64,000 bases of DNA from Platerodrilus igneus (taxonomy: Eukaryota > Arthropoda > Insecta > Coleoptera > Lycidae): the NCBI GenBank assembly GCA_036346225.1, contig JARFIW010001469.1:12742001-12806000 (forward strand). The letters are read 5' to 3'. The notes beneath the pieces are model-generated. The model made no database searches. It saw only the letters and a program-made list of their open reading frames with translations, and was not told where the DNA came from. The translations under genes and the position numbers were made by a program. Below, one piece after another: positions 33,675 to 44,974 of this stretch. Position 1 is the stretch's first letter. Every line of letters starts with the position of its first letter.

Positions 33675-34960
33675 GTCTCTCGACTTTTTAGATTGTAAAT
33701 GTGCCCTTGTAGTATAATTTTGTAATTACTTGGAATATTATTTAATTTCAACCTTTGGCAATTAATTATCCCATAAGCTCCTTTATTATTATAATCAACA
33801 CCATTAGCTTTAATGTAATTATGGTTAATTGAACAATTTTTAGAAATTGGAGTTGTAATAGTAGGTCAAATTGAACATGAAATTTCTGTTTTTCAGGTAC
33901 AGATCCTTTATAGCTGCTAATCATGATACATATGCACATGTTATACAAATTTTACATTTGTACAAGGTTCCATGTTATTCGGGCAAGTGCGCTTTTGTCT
34001 TCTGACTACTAAGGACGACGAGGTGTTTTACATTAAACTTCAAATTAGTTAAAACGCATTGCTATATAACTTAATTTAATTTTAGCTTCTTCATATCAAA
34101 TAGTACTATGGCTAAACCTTAGGATTGAGGTTCTATACGTGTTAAACAACTTAAATTGAATCCGACAACTACTTTTGACATTGGATACCCACAGGCGACG
34201 CCTTGGGCAAGTATTTGTGTTTGGGTTTCTATAAAATGCACAACTTCTAATTAAATTTCATGTCACATATAAAATTTTCAAACATGAAATCGCCCTTCAA
34301 ATCTCAAAGATTTAAAGCAGTTTTAACTTAATAAATCATGTAAATATTAAAATTTAGTTCATAGTATATGGCGGTTTCCAACCCTCATAGAGATTAAGAA
34401 GTTTAGTTTAGTTAATTAGCTTATAAATTTATCGATCACTTGCAGGTATATTATCGCATCCCTAAAAAATAAGTTCTCCATTTTACAATGACCATGTTCT
34501 AACATGAGGAGTAGCTTGTTGAATGTAAAAACCGTCAGATTTGTGTGTAGCTAACAAAAGGGCATTTTCTCCTCTCTTTAGGTATCGCTAAAAACCGCTT
34601 TGATTGACGAATTGATTGTCTTAACACGGAAAATAAATTTAACCGTGGGGAAAAATACTTTGAGTATCCACCTCGAAATTTGTGTTGCGAAAACCCTAAT
34701 GTTTTGCTATACTCACGGAAAAGAGGATACAAATCGACTTGTGGTAAGTGTGGGAAGGCTTAGACGTAAACGATCTAGCTTGAAGTTGGCTCAGTAGGAA
34801 AGGAAGATAAGAAAGGCGTGGGTGGGCTTATCAAATTTTGTATTTTAACAATATTAATTGTCAACCCCGTATAACATAAACGCGAAACCACAGACTAATG
34901 GGTACATGTGATATTGAAGCAATTTTTTTAATTGTTTATTAAATTGGGAATCTAGATAGG
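33675..34960. other. Upstream region of odorant receptor b
   Basis: This holds the promoter region of the receptor if 33674 is the true start; I cannot point to a specific core promoter. Short ORFs at 34535-34797 on both strands are not recognisable. Confidence 0.4.
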
Positions 34961-34983
34961 TTTTGGGCAGAGATGAAATAGAT

Positions 34984-35175
34984 CATGGGTCAACTGGGTC
35001 ACTGGGTCAAAGCGGGTCACTTTTTTGTTTGGGTCATTGGGTCAGTGGGTCCCGTGTACTGACCCGGATTGACTCAGTGACCCACATTAGCCCAGTGACC
35101 CGTATTGACCCAGTGACCCAAATTGACCCGGTGACCCAAACTGACCTAGTGACCCAAACTGACCCAATTGATTCA
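34984..35175. repeat. GGGTCA tandem array, left
   Basis: About 4 direct GGGTCA units, then about 12 TGACCC units in opposite orientation. The switch occurs near 35054, so this end can form a local hairpin. Confidence 0.85.
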
Positions 35176-35969
35176 GTAACAAATTGAATTATTGAAGTCA
35201 TAAAAATCTTTTTTCCATACTTTCAGCTCAATTTATTAATTATTTTCACAAATGCATAAGCTTATTGGTGCCGTTAGTTGCTAGTATTCGTTTCATATTT
35301 CAAGCAAACGCTAAAATGTTTTGTAATCAATGCATCGCTTTTTATATAATATGAAACGCATTTTTACATGTTTTTTAAGAAACGTGTTGTGGCTCTGTGC
35401 CGCGAGAATGTAGTGTTATGAAGGTATACAATTTTGTATGTTCAAATAATAATATTCTTTCACATAAGAACTGAAATAATTTGGAGCAAAAATCTTAGTA
35501 TTATATACCCGGTTATTTTCAGTGTCCATTATTTTTGTAATTTGTATATCATTATCATTAAGCATGGATCCTTAATTGTAATTTAAACTTTATACATAAA
35601 TGCTGACTTTTATAAATTTCCGTGAAGAAGATCATATAAAACAATGTTCCTGTATCAACTCGATGTCAGAAAACGGGATTATTCAATTTATATTTTAATG
35701 CGTCTGTCATTGAAAAATATTTTCATCATTTAGTACATTTATTTGTTAAACATTCTCACACTAATTAAAATTGTCTCGGACAACAACTACTCCTTCTGCC
35801 AGATAGTTCTGAGATTTATTTTGTAACTGTAATTCGTAGAACAGCACATATTTATTAAAAATTAATAATAAAATTTCCAAATTTCATAATTGGTTATTCG
35901 ATAAAACTCGCCCACTAATTGAAGACATCACAGAGGGCCAATTTGAGGTTGTAAGAAAATTTTTGCGAC

Positions 35970-36220
35970 TGCATCAATTTGGGTCAATTTAGGTAACTGG
36001 GTCAATTTGGGTCACTGGGTCAATGTGTGTCAATTTGGGCCACTGGGTCAATTTGGATCACTGGGTTAATGTGGGTCAATTTGGGTAACTGGGTCAATTA
36101 GGGGTCACTGGGTCAAGGTGGGTCAATTTGGGTCACTGGGTCAATTTGGGTCATGGGTCACTGGGTGGTGGGTCACATCCTCATTTGGGTCACTGGGTCC
36201 TGGGTCACATTTTAGGTGAC
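35970..36220 (+). repeat. GGGTCA tandem array, right
   Basis: About 20 variants of CACTGGGTCAATTTGGGT with period 9-23 bp, all in one orientation. Confidence 0.85.
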
Positions 36221-36429
36221 CCATTTCATCTATAGTTTTGGGCCGCTGGGAGCTTCTTTTTAAAAAAGACTTTATTTCCAAAACACGCCTATCAAGCGTA
36301 TTTTTATAATAATGATGATTTTTACAAATAGTACGTTATATCCATTAACGTCTTAGTTTCAAAATAATCAAAGTTGTTATTTACTAATTAATAATTAAAA
36401 TCAATAACTAATATTTACAAATAAATAGC

Positions 36430-36700
36430 TTTGAACCACTGACGATGCTAACGGTATGAAGTTCTCAGACTTACTGGCCATTTTGGGCACTTGGAGGTAT
36501 TTATGCTATCCCTGCTCTTACATCATTTGTGGGAAATGCAGATCTCATGTCTGCTATTTCTTGATACAATACAATGTATTACATTTTAATAATCTTAATT
36601 CTAACAATTGGTTTTTTATTGTCTATTGTGACCTGCACCTGCAGTATCGTATTACGTCTGGAATACAAACTAACTGTTTTTGTTCTCAAGTCTGGCTTAT
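36430..36700 (+). pseudogene. Possible exon of a multi-pass membrane protein
   Basis: In the frame starting at an acceptor-like TTCTCAG (36467) the sequence reads TYWPFWALGGIYAIPALTS, then a hydrophobic stretch (YYILIILILTIGFLLSIV) and VLRLEYKL, with one in-frame stop about 36 codons in. The composition looks like real transmembrane protein rather than noise. I do not recognise the family, and no adjoining exons were found. It may be a dead exon or chance. Confidence 0.25.
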
Positions 36701-36719
36701 GAACTTTCATTAACCTTTT

Positions 36720-37740
36720 ATAATGTGTTTTTCAATAATACAATGTAACAATCTATTTCTTAAGACTTAATAGTTTTATTTGAATATACATATATATTAA
36801 TTTGGCGGATATGTATCTAGCTCCCGGGAAAAATAGAAAATTTCACATAGCTCGGTAGCGAACCGAACCCTAAAGTTGTTACTAAATAATATTACCAACG
36901 AGCTCAAGCTTCAGCTATTATAACTATGCCTACATTAAAAGCACTCTTATATTATACTAAACATACAACCAAATCAATTAATATGCATCTACTTAATTAC
37001 AAGTCCTTACATACAAGAATAGCGCATTTGTCCAACGCAGTCGGCTAAGGTTTCAGTCACTCTTGATAACGTTGCCGGTAGGTTTTTCATAGAAACGAGC
37101 GTTGACCGTAACAGCACTTAAGGAAATGTTCCACGATAAAAACCGCAGTTTTCCTACAGTGGGATATACCGTAAACACACATGCGCTGAAATATAGTTGT
37201 GAAAAATAATGTTTTTCCGTATACCATTTTCCTTTCAAGTACACAAATACAAGGATTAACGATGCGCCTAAATTCGAGAAACCATTTAACTACTTAGAAC
37301 TCAAGTTTACTGCATTGTGATAAACTGAAAACTGACAATGTGTCTTTTAATTCCGATTTCACTTGCAAGTACGATTACTATGTTTGTTTTGTGAAACGTT
37401 ACTCGCAGTTATTCAATTTTCACGTTGAGCCTTTTCAGACACCGGTAACCAACGTACACCTGCTACCTAGAAACTACCTATAAACATCACATTCTCTTGG
37501 ACCTCTGCGTTACGTTTTTGTTCACGCAAGATATCATGCAACATAACAGATTCAATTTCGACCGCCGTGAAAATTAAGTTTTCCCACCAAGGGCGCCTAT
37601 ATGAAAGTCGATAGGGGAAGCTAGACCAGAAATAAAAAATTGCCGCATGGCTAATGTATTATATGTGGTACTTTTGAGTGGAGCAATCAAAAGTGGAAAA
37701 TACAAATAGCCGATTGCCCATTAAACATTAGTGAATTTTG
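36720..37740. other. Unassigned DNA
   Basis: No ORF, repeat or match seen. Confidence 0.4.
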
Positions 37741-37744
37741 TAAA

Positions 37745-37990
37745 AAAAAAAGCACTACACCTAATGCTGAAGGTAAAGTTGGCCGTAGGAGACTATGTGC
37801 CTCGGGCATAATAATATATAATTTTGTCTGACATCATAAAAGTGTTCTATAAGCATACATTTCACAAAAATTTTTATCTAATATGCTTGTAGAATACTTC
37901 CATGATATCAGATAAAATTATTTGCTATGCCCAAGGCACATATCTCCAATGACCAACTTCCTCATCAACATTAAGTATAGTCTTTTTTAA
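37745..37990. mobile_element. MITE, about 245 bp, almost fully palindromic
   Basis: The left arm (CACTACACCTAATGCTGAAG, GTTGGCCGTAGGAGA, TATGTGCCTCGGGCATA, CATAAAAGTGTTCTATAAGC) and the inverted right arm (GACTATACTTAATGTTGATG, GTTGGTCATTGGAGA, TATGTGCCTTGGGCATA, CATGGAAGTATTCTACAAGC) match over about 105 bp around a loop near 37865. Outer ends are A-rich (TAAAAAAAAA / TTAAAAAA), consistent with TA-type insertion, but the exact duplication is unclear. Confidence 0.8.
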
Positions 37991-38070
37991 AGTCGGCTAA
38001 TGTGGTAGTGAATTGAAGGTAATCGGCCATTTATACTTTCCATCATATAGATTTGACACTAATATTTATC

Positions 38071-40665
38071 CTAAAACGCAAATTGTACATTTCTTTTCTT
38101 CTTGCCGAACAAGTCAATTACTTTTTCTTCGAAACCAGGAGACTTTGCTTTATTCCTGTGGACACTGAAAAGGCACACACTTGACAGACGGTCCTCGCCA
38201 ATAGTACTCTTCAGCCACGTCTTCACTCTACGCTGTGTGCTAAAGGAACGCTCTACTGTGCCAGTTGTGGGGGGTATGGTTTGGTAAAATATAAGCATTC
38301 TCCTTACTGCTGGGTACAATATCGTTTCTGGAAATATATCATGAAGCTTCGCTTTTTCCAAACACTCCTTATTCGTCAAGACGTCATACGATAATCTGGC
38401 TTCTGCTTCCAAGTTGTCTATTTGGTAAAACTCCTGCAAACTTTTTATGTTTTTTATGAAATCTTCTCTTTTCTCCTTTTTCATTAAATGTGGGTAAAGA
38501 ATTCCGCTTTTGAAAGGTATGTCTTCATTTTTTTTAAATCTAGTAGTTAGTAACATGTTTATAGAATCCATGTACGAAATGTAAATTGTCAGTCTAAAAT
38601 AGTCTTCGGGCGATTAGTACTGGACATTGCATCTGTGTTTCTGCCTAACATTCATCCTTGGGATTCTTATGTCAGTTTCAAGTTCCTTACAATACTGTTT
38701 TACTTCCTTGAAAATGTTTATGAACTCGTCGTTGCTTTCTCTATTTTTTTGAAAATTAGCTAGGAGGTCCGTGTTGACGTATCTGTAGACAGTGTGGAGA
38801 TCTATATCACTATACTGGAGTTTGTTGACTATTGGTTCTAAATAAGAGGAATATCTTGATATAATGTGTAGACAAATAATAAATATAGGTAAGGATGTTG
38901 CACTGTCTAATTGGCTGGCATGCGATCTAGTGTCTTGATTGACTTCACGGCTATTTGCAAGATGATTGAGACTATCTTTGATTTTCGACAAGTTTTCTCT
39001 GAATACCCTAATTGATGTATATTTGTGTGACCATCGGGTCTCACAGTACATTGGAATGTTAGGTATTGTTTTCCTACGCAATACACTTTCTCTAAAGAAC
39101 CTAATAACCTGTTTTATCGTTCCAATAGTGATACGAATTTCTTGGACACTGTTAAAATCATTGACAACTAAATTTAGTCTGTGCGATTCACAGTGGAAAT
39201 AGACCGCTTTCGTGTACTTTTCACTAATCCTAGCCTGCGCTCCACTTTCATGGCATGCCATTGTCGAGCAACCATCAAAGCCCAAGCCAATTAACTTATT
39301 CATATCTAAGTTCAAACTTTTAGCAATTTTTAAAATAGACGAAAAAATTCCCTCAGCATCTAATGTAGTTAGCTCAACAAATCCTAAAAATTCTTCTTTT
39401 ACTGTAAAATTTAACTCGTCGTCTACAAATCGTACTTTCAGCGACATTGTTCTTTTCCACTAATGTCAGCCGCTTCATCAGCCAATAATAAAAATGCTGA
39501 CGATCTCTTTACCTGACCAACAATCTCTTGTTGTATCACAAAATCACATGTAGTTATTAAATCATTTTGGACTCTGTGTGATGTATATTTTGCTATTCCA
39601 CCATGGTTTTCTAAATGATTCTCCAACACTTTATCACCAGCACTTACTCTGAACAAAAGCAAATTTTGAAAATTCCCTTTATTTGAACTCTTTCCTCTAA
39701 TGGGTATGTCATGAGTGCCACAAAATATTAAAGTTGCAGGAATTGATTTTAGTTTTTTGCGTTTAGCATTTACAATCTCTGTGCTCCCATTGTCTAACTG
39801 TTCCATTACATTTTTTTTTCTCATTTCTATGAACTCACAAAATTTTTTGGCCTTACTTATGGATTCAAGATGCCAACTGCTCTTTTCATGGCCTCAAACA
39901 TCTTTATGAAGGTGTTTGGAATCATGATGAGCCTGTATCACAAAAGCACCGAAAGTTCCTCTTTTTAAAACTGGTTTGCAAGGAGTACAAAATTTGCAAG
40001 GGCATCCCTTAAGTGTGGGCGAGTATACTAGCCATGAGTACTTTTCAGGCTAGGTTCTTTAAAAAGATCTCTTATTAGTTTTTTCCGCATCAACGTTCTT
40101 TTTGAAGTCATGAGACAAGTTTAAAGTAAGTGGGTTGGTTAGTAACTTAAACATGACATCGGCTGACACTGAATGGTTTATCATATATTCGCCTAAATCA
40201 AAGCAGCGATTCATTGCTAAGAATGTTGTTTACTCTGCTCCTTGACAGTAGAAGTGGAAATTGATAAGTTGACATCATCTGATCCAGTAGCGAGGACTAG
40301 TAATAGCAACTGACGATGTTGACAACTGACAGGGTTTACATCATCAGGCTCTGCTTTGACGAGTTAAGCTAAAGTTGACGGCTGACAGAAATCTAGTTCA
40401 ACAGTCTTAGTATCACTGGTGAAAGAACATTGTAGCAATAAAGCTTCCGATGACTGGTCAATGTAGAGATCCTGCTCAACAGATAACGTGACGGTAGGAG
40501 ATGAATTTGATAGTAAATTAGAAGCTATTGTGGAACGTACTTTAGAAGGTATTGATTGCACCTGTAGCATTTAATGAGTCCTTCTGGAAGTTTCTTTTTT
40601 GTGCAACAGAAACGCTTTTTGGTTCGAAGAAATTCCTGATATCCATCTCTGAAATAAATACGAGG
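38071..40665 (-). pseudogene. hAT transposase 2 (ZMYM1-like), broken
   Basis: Minus-strand order: an exon-like start at 40665 after TTATTTCAG encoding MDIRNFFEPKSVSV; a Ser/Thr-rich stretch (40364-40570); a TTF-type zinc finger remnant at about 39850-40030 (CKFCTPCKPVL, GHEKSSWH); then 39438-39824 (HLENHGGIAKY, LLLADEAADIS); the core 38614-39447 (ELNFTVKEEFLGFVEL, GLGFDGCSTMACH, YFHCESHRLNLVV); and the C-terminal dimerisation domain 38071-38571 (TGTVERSFSTQRRVKTWLK). Long open stretches make it the best-preserved hAT here, but several frame breaks remain. Its terminal inverted repeats were not found. Confidence 0.85.
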
Positions 40666-41353
40666 ATATAAAGATCAATTTTTTCAGATAAAATCTGATT
40701 ATGGTTCACAACAATAAACAATTGCTCATTTTACCTACAACTGTGAACTGAGTCCCATTCCCATAGTGACTTAACCCAAGATAAAATATCAACAATAAAC
40801 TTTATTTTCTAATCTTAGCTTCTGCTATATAACATAAATAACATTCATATTGCTAGCCGAAAAATAGGATGTAACGTGCATTTTTGGTAGTTTAACATTT
40901 CACGCTATACAGAATTCGTAAATACATTTCTACAACTACTACTTCTATATTTTATATTTATTAACTTGTGAGTATTACTTTTAAAGATAGATAAATTGAA
41001 GATTGATTCTCATTAATAAATAAATTCCAAGGAATGAATGTTAAACAGCTTGTAATTAATTATAAATTACATCGTTCTTGTCTTGCCGTTGATATAAATT
41101 TGGTTCCTTATGTGGATATACAAGTCTAGATAACAGACGATAAGCAGTTGTAATAGGAACGAGTTGATATAAACAGAGTAGTTGGCGTTTGTTCTTTGTT
41201 CCTATTTTTATTGCAGGTATTGTTACTAATTCCTTACAGCCGCGTACATTATATGTTGGTCTGCTTTCTATAACCCCCCTAATCTCCGATTGAGCCCGGT
41301 CATTTCTTTGATTTTCTTGGTGTTACGTACGGCTACGAGCCAACGTAGCATAA

Positions 41354-41374
41354 ATTTGGCGCCCGAACAGAGAC
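41354..41374 (+). other. Retroviral-type primer-binding site
   Basis: TGGCGCCCGAACAGAGAC is one base from the Lys3-type site TGGCGCCCGAACAGGGAC. It sits directly after the LTR end, where minus-strand priming would occur. Confidence 0.7.
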
Positions 41375-41510
41375 TGCCACGAATTACGTAACATTCAAAA
41401 TCAAAGAAATGACCGGGCTCAATCGGAGATTAGGGGGGTTATAGAAAGCAGACCAACGTATAATGTACGCGGCTGTAAGGAATTAGTAACAATACCTGCA
41501 ATAAAAATAG

Positions 41511-42756
41511 TTAAGCAAACCTGAAATAAAAGAAAAAGATTAAGCATAAATTGTTGAGTACTTTGTAGAACGAAAAAAAAGCTGTTGGGATAATCTGTAT
41601 AATATAACAAGGTAAAAGCAATACAAAAATTTTTAGTACAAAGTGAGGTAATATTGGGGAGAAGCAGAAACGTTTCCTCATACACCAATTAAACATAAAT
41701 CAGACAAAATGTTAACAAAAAATAAATAGGTAAGACACACTTGATATGAGTAATTCAGTAGTATTGATTTTTCTTTCTTTCTTTTTTTTCTTATGTTTTA
41801 AAATAGCATGCAAGTCTTTTGTAAAAGGTATCAGAACGACAAAGATATGGCAAAGCAACGGATAGATATTTAAAGTAATAACAAGTAGGAAATAGTTCAA
41901 CTTACAAAAGGTCCTTCAGTAACGCTTCCTTGCACTTGAAGTGTGGGATTCACGATGTCCTGCACTAACGAAGCACTTCACCCTTGACTGTGAGGGTGTT
42001 GATGGAACTTATCACACGTTACAGTAATCACACCTACGTATTTCACTGGTGTTAGCAGCAGACATTATCCTGCTGATGGAACTACGTAGCATTGATAAAT
42101 TTCTTGTTAATTCTATTTCCTGAGACACTAATTCCGAGATATTTTGCAGCACTAGTTTAAACGTAACTGGGACCAAATGTACATTATTCTCAGAAACGTC
42201 TAAAAAGCAGCGAGAAACTTCAACCAAAACCTTGGTAAACCGGCAATCTGTTATATTTCGCAAATAACGAAATTTGCGCAAGCAATGATCTATTTTAGTT
42301 TCCTTGGTGTTAGAAAATTCAGAAACTACAATGTCAACTGTATTTAAATAATCCAAAATATGCACTACTCTCATAAAAAAAAGGACCGCGAAAACTAGAT
42401 CGCACACACAGTTTAAAAATCAAAAAGACAAAGCAACTAGGAAAACCACAATGAGTAAAGCACGTGTATCACTAAAGTACGTTCGTCAAAATGTTCCGTA
42501 AAACATTTATCTTACAAGACAAACAACTAAAAACACAATTAGTAAAGCGACGCGTAATCACTAAGTCAATGTTCCGTAAAAAAAAAACACACGTGCAGGT
42601 CGAGTAAACACGTTCTACCAATTTTATTTCCAACAGAAAAGCAAGTAAAATCGTGCCGTGCTTGTTCATGAACAATACGAAAAAATTGATATCGCATTAA
42701 TTCTCACTATTGTCAAAGCAAAAAGGAACAGTATTTTTAACGCAATTAACGTATAG
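41511..42756 (-). mobile_element. 1.25 kb segment present in only one LTR arm
   Basis: The arm at 41180-41215 is continuous (CCTATTTTTATTGCAGG), while the inverted arm is split here between AAAAATAG and GAACAAAG. ATAG occurs on both sides (41507-41510 and 42753-42756) and could be a 4-bp duplication. TTAA also occurs near both ends but without inverted repeats, so a piggyBac origin is weak. It holds the ORF at 42012-42407. Confidence 0.5.
42012..42407 (-). CDS. Unrecognised 131-codon ORF in the LTR-arm insertion
   Basis: An ORF of 131 codons in AT-rich DNA. The first residues are hydrophobic (MCDLVFAVLFFMRVVHIL), and the rest is helical in composition with cysteines at RRCDYCNV at the end. 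I recognise no domain. It could be a captured exon, part of a retroelement, or chance. Confidence 0.25.
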   Translation of the reverse strand: MCDLVFAVLFFMRVVHILDYLNTVDIVVSEFSNTKETKIDHCLRKFRYLRNITDCRFTKVLVEVSRCFLDVSENNVHLVPVTFKLVLQNISELVSQEIELTRNLSMLRSSISRIMSAANTSEIRRCDYCNV

Positions 42757-43092
42757 GAACAAAGAACAAACTCCGATTACTCTGTTTATATCAACTCGTT
42801 CCTATTACAACTGCTTATCGTCTGTTATCTAGACTTGTATATCCACATAAGGAACCAAATTTATATCAACGGCAAGACAAGAACGATGTAATTTATAATT
42901 AATTACAAGCTGTTTAACATTCATTCCTTGGAATTTATTTATTAATGAGAATCAATCTTCAATTTATCTATCTTTAAAAGTAATACCCACGAGTTAATAA
43001 ATATAAAATATAGAAGTAGTAGTTGTAGAAATGTATTTACGAATTCTGTATAGCGTGAAATGTTAAACTACCAAAAATGCACGTTACAAGGA

Positions 43093-44974
43093 ACCAAGCA
43101 TTCAGTACATAACTATTACCGTTAACTGATAAATTTCAAGAGGCGCAACGCGCAAACTGTATATTAAAAATCGTAAATGCTTTATAATTCATTTCTCCTT
43201 AGTCGTTACCCCATTCTCAATAAAAGTGTAACCTGCATTATACCACCCCAATATTTCCCATTCGGCCGTTTGAAACTACATCAGAATTTAGTAATATCCC
43301 ACACTGTGCACCAAAATTTAAAACATTTACCGCAACACAAGTTAGTTTTTGAAACTTGTATTTGTTTGTTACAGTTATACTAAGATCAAACCTAGCTTAA
43401 TGGTGTATGCATACCTGAATTCCTGAATAACTGTAAATGTTATGCACCGCGATGGCAATGAAAGACGAAAACTAAGAAACTTATATAACAATAATGTTTT
43501 TGATATTAACGCACTGATTTATTTTAATTTACAAATTATTTACACTGACTGAATACGTTTAACCAAGTCCAAATGCTAACTACTATAGGTCTATACTGAA
43601 AAACTCGGTTATGTGACGTGAACAGTTAGCTCAACTTAAGCTTTAATATGACTTAACGCTGTACCACCGTCTGCAAACACCTGTCGACTGTAGCGGTCGT
43701 GTCGCCTGTCTATTGTATTCAAAATTGGTAAGAGTCAGGGGAGGCCGTGACGCATTACAGACAGAAGTGGTCCAAAGTCTAATAGTGCTTCTGTTGTCGT
43801 GCAAGGGGTTGAGTTGGGATTGGACATATAGTCTGTACACCGCGCGCTAAGACGGTACCAAGTAGTATAAAATATAATAGTTATAGTATACATATCAAAA
43901 TTATTTTAGTGTTGATTCAATTCAACAACAACACTGTTGAGCAACTTCTTCGTAACACAAACTTTTAATTAATTTCTTGAAAACATAACACCTTACTACG
44001 ATTATATATATTATTTTCTGAGAGCTAGGGTTTAGGGGGGGCCTCGACCACTCTGCCCCCGAGTATGCGCGCCGGTGTTTCCCACGAATATCCAGTAATG
44101 CATTTGTTGTTACTAATGACACCTACTCATTATTCTGTAGATGCATATAAATTTATAATCCAACACCTTTAACCAATCAGGGACATCCGGGTCGTGGATT
44201 ATGATCATAATTCAACACTTCTGACCAATCAGTACAAACCTTCCTTTTTCATAATCCGCGAGGTTAATTTTCGTTATCATGGAAAGTAGGCCGTTTCACT
44301 TTGACAAATAAATTTTTAATTGTGAGTGTTTACGATATTAGTTAAAACGTTTAGAAAATATCTGATATTGAAGATTTGTGTAGTCGTGGGAAAATTATAG
44401 TATTCTACTCGCGAGTTATGGCCATTACTCATTCGGATTACCCGGCAAACCCTTTAGGGCAAGCGGCCAAACCTTCCGAATGAGTACTGGCGATCATAAC
44501 TCGCTTGTTGAACAATATACTCTTAAACCCTTAATGTACATCAAAACCAATTACGTACTCATTCTGCATGCAAAAACGATCTTATAATATTTAATATAAT
44601 TGTCGACTGATATAAAATAGTACCTGGTCGTTTTACATACACCTCAAGGAGATGGGGAAGGAAATATAATTACGATCAAAGGCGACAAAATAATCAACAG
44701 GGCTAAAACACTGTACGAACTTTCAAATAAAACACAAACCCGCTAAACTGACACTTAAGACAAAACTTTCGCATAGCACCAAAACGTAATGCACACAATG
44801 TCACTACCGAGTTTAAGCAATTTTTTTGCGTGTGATTTTCGTTTATAGGGTAACTTTGGAGTATCTGTTATGGGTAAAATTAGCGTTTCGTGAATAAATT
44901 TTATTTGCCCTAAACGGGCGGAAGTTCTGCAACAATATAGGGGTTCGTCTGCTACCTGGAAAAAATTATAAAAA
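43093..44974. other. Unassigned DNA with one hairpin
   Basis: No confident gene. A small GC-rich stretch at 44030-44080 (GGGGGGGCCTCGACC) looks like a hAT subterminal part, without a partner. Confidence 0.4.
44410..44505. repeat. 96-bp inverted repeat (hairpin)
   Basis: GCGAGTTATG..CATTACTCATTCGGA is matched by TCCGAATGAGTACTGG..CATAACTCGC around a loop of about 35 bp. The stems are about 28 bp with few mismatches. It may be a very short MITE or a fragment of the ATTCGGAT-containing LINE/SINE module. Confidence 0.7.

Larger units (their letters stand above)
34969..36235. mobile_element. Non-autonomous foldback/hAT-like element with GGGTCA arrays, 1.27 kb
   Basis: Flanked by a perfect 8-bp duplication TTTTGGGC (34961-34968 and 36236-36243). 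Ends are near-inverted (AGAGATGAAATAG and, inverted, CTATAGATGAAATGG). Just inside each end is a tandem array of the motif TGGGTCAMTGGGTCA/TTTGGGTCA. The left array contains both orientations (34984-35053 direct, 35055-35175 inverse); the right (35970-36220) is direct. An 8-bp duplication fits hAT. The central 800 bp are AT-rich and non-coding. Confidence 0.75.
40870..43088. mobile_element. Inverted LTR pair joined at a primer-binding site
   Basis: It begins TGTAACGTGCAT and ends with its reverse complement ATGCACGTTACA, flanked by a 4-bp duplication AGGA (40866, 43089). The left arm (40870-about 41355) reads as an LTR. It is followed by TTTGGCGCCCGAACAGAGAC (41354), a close match to the Lys-tRNA primer-binding site of retroviruses and gypsy elements. 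About 25 bp later the same LTR starts in reverse and runs to 43088, interrupted by 1.25 kb at 41511-42756. Normal LTRs are direct repeats; here they are inverted and nearly all internal sequence is gone. Confidence 0.75.

Noticed and set aside
34963..35187. 74-codon ORF with repeated THISPVTRIDPVTQ-type units
   Set aside because: It is a translation of the GGGTCA/TGACCC tandem array inside a non-coding foldback element.
35970..36220. CRISPR-like array
   Set aside because: The repeats are short, irregular and lack spacers of constant size, and the genome is clearly eukaryotic.
41511..42756. piggyBac-type MITE because of TTAA near both ends
   Set aside because: The sequences inside the two TTAA sites are not inverted repeats of each other.
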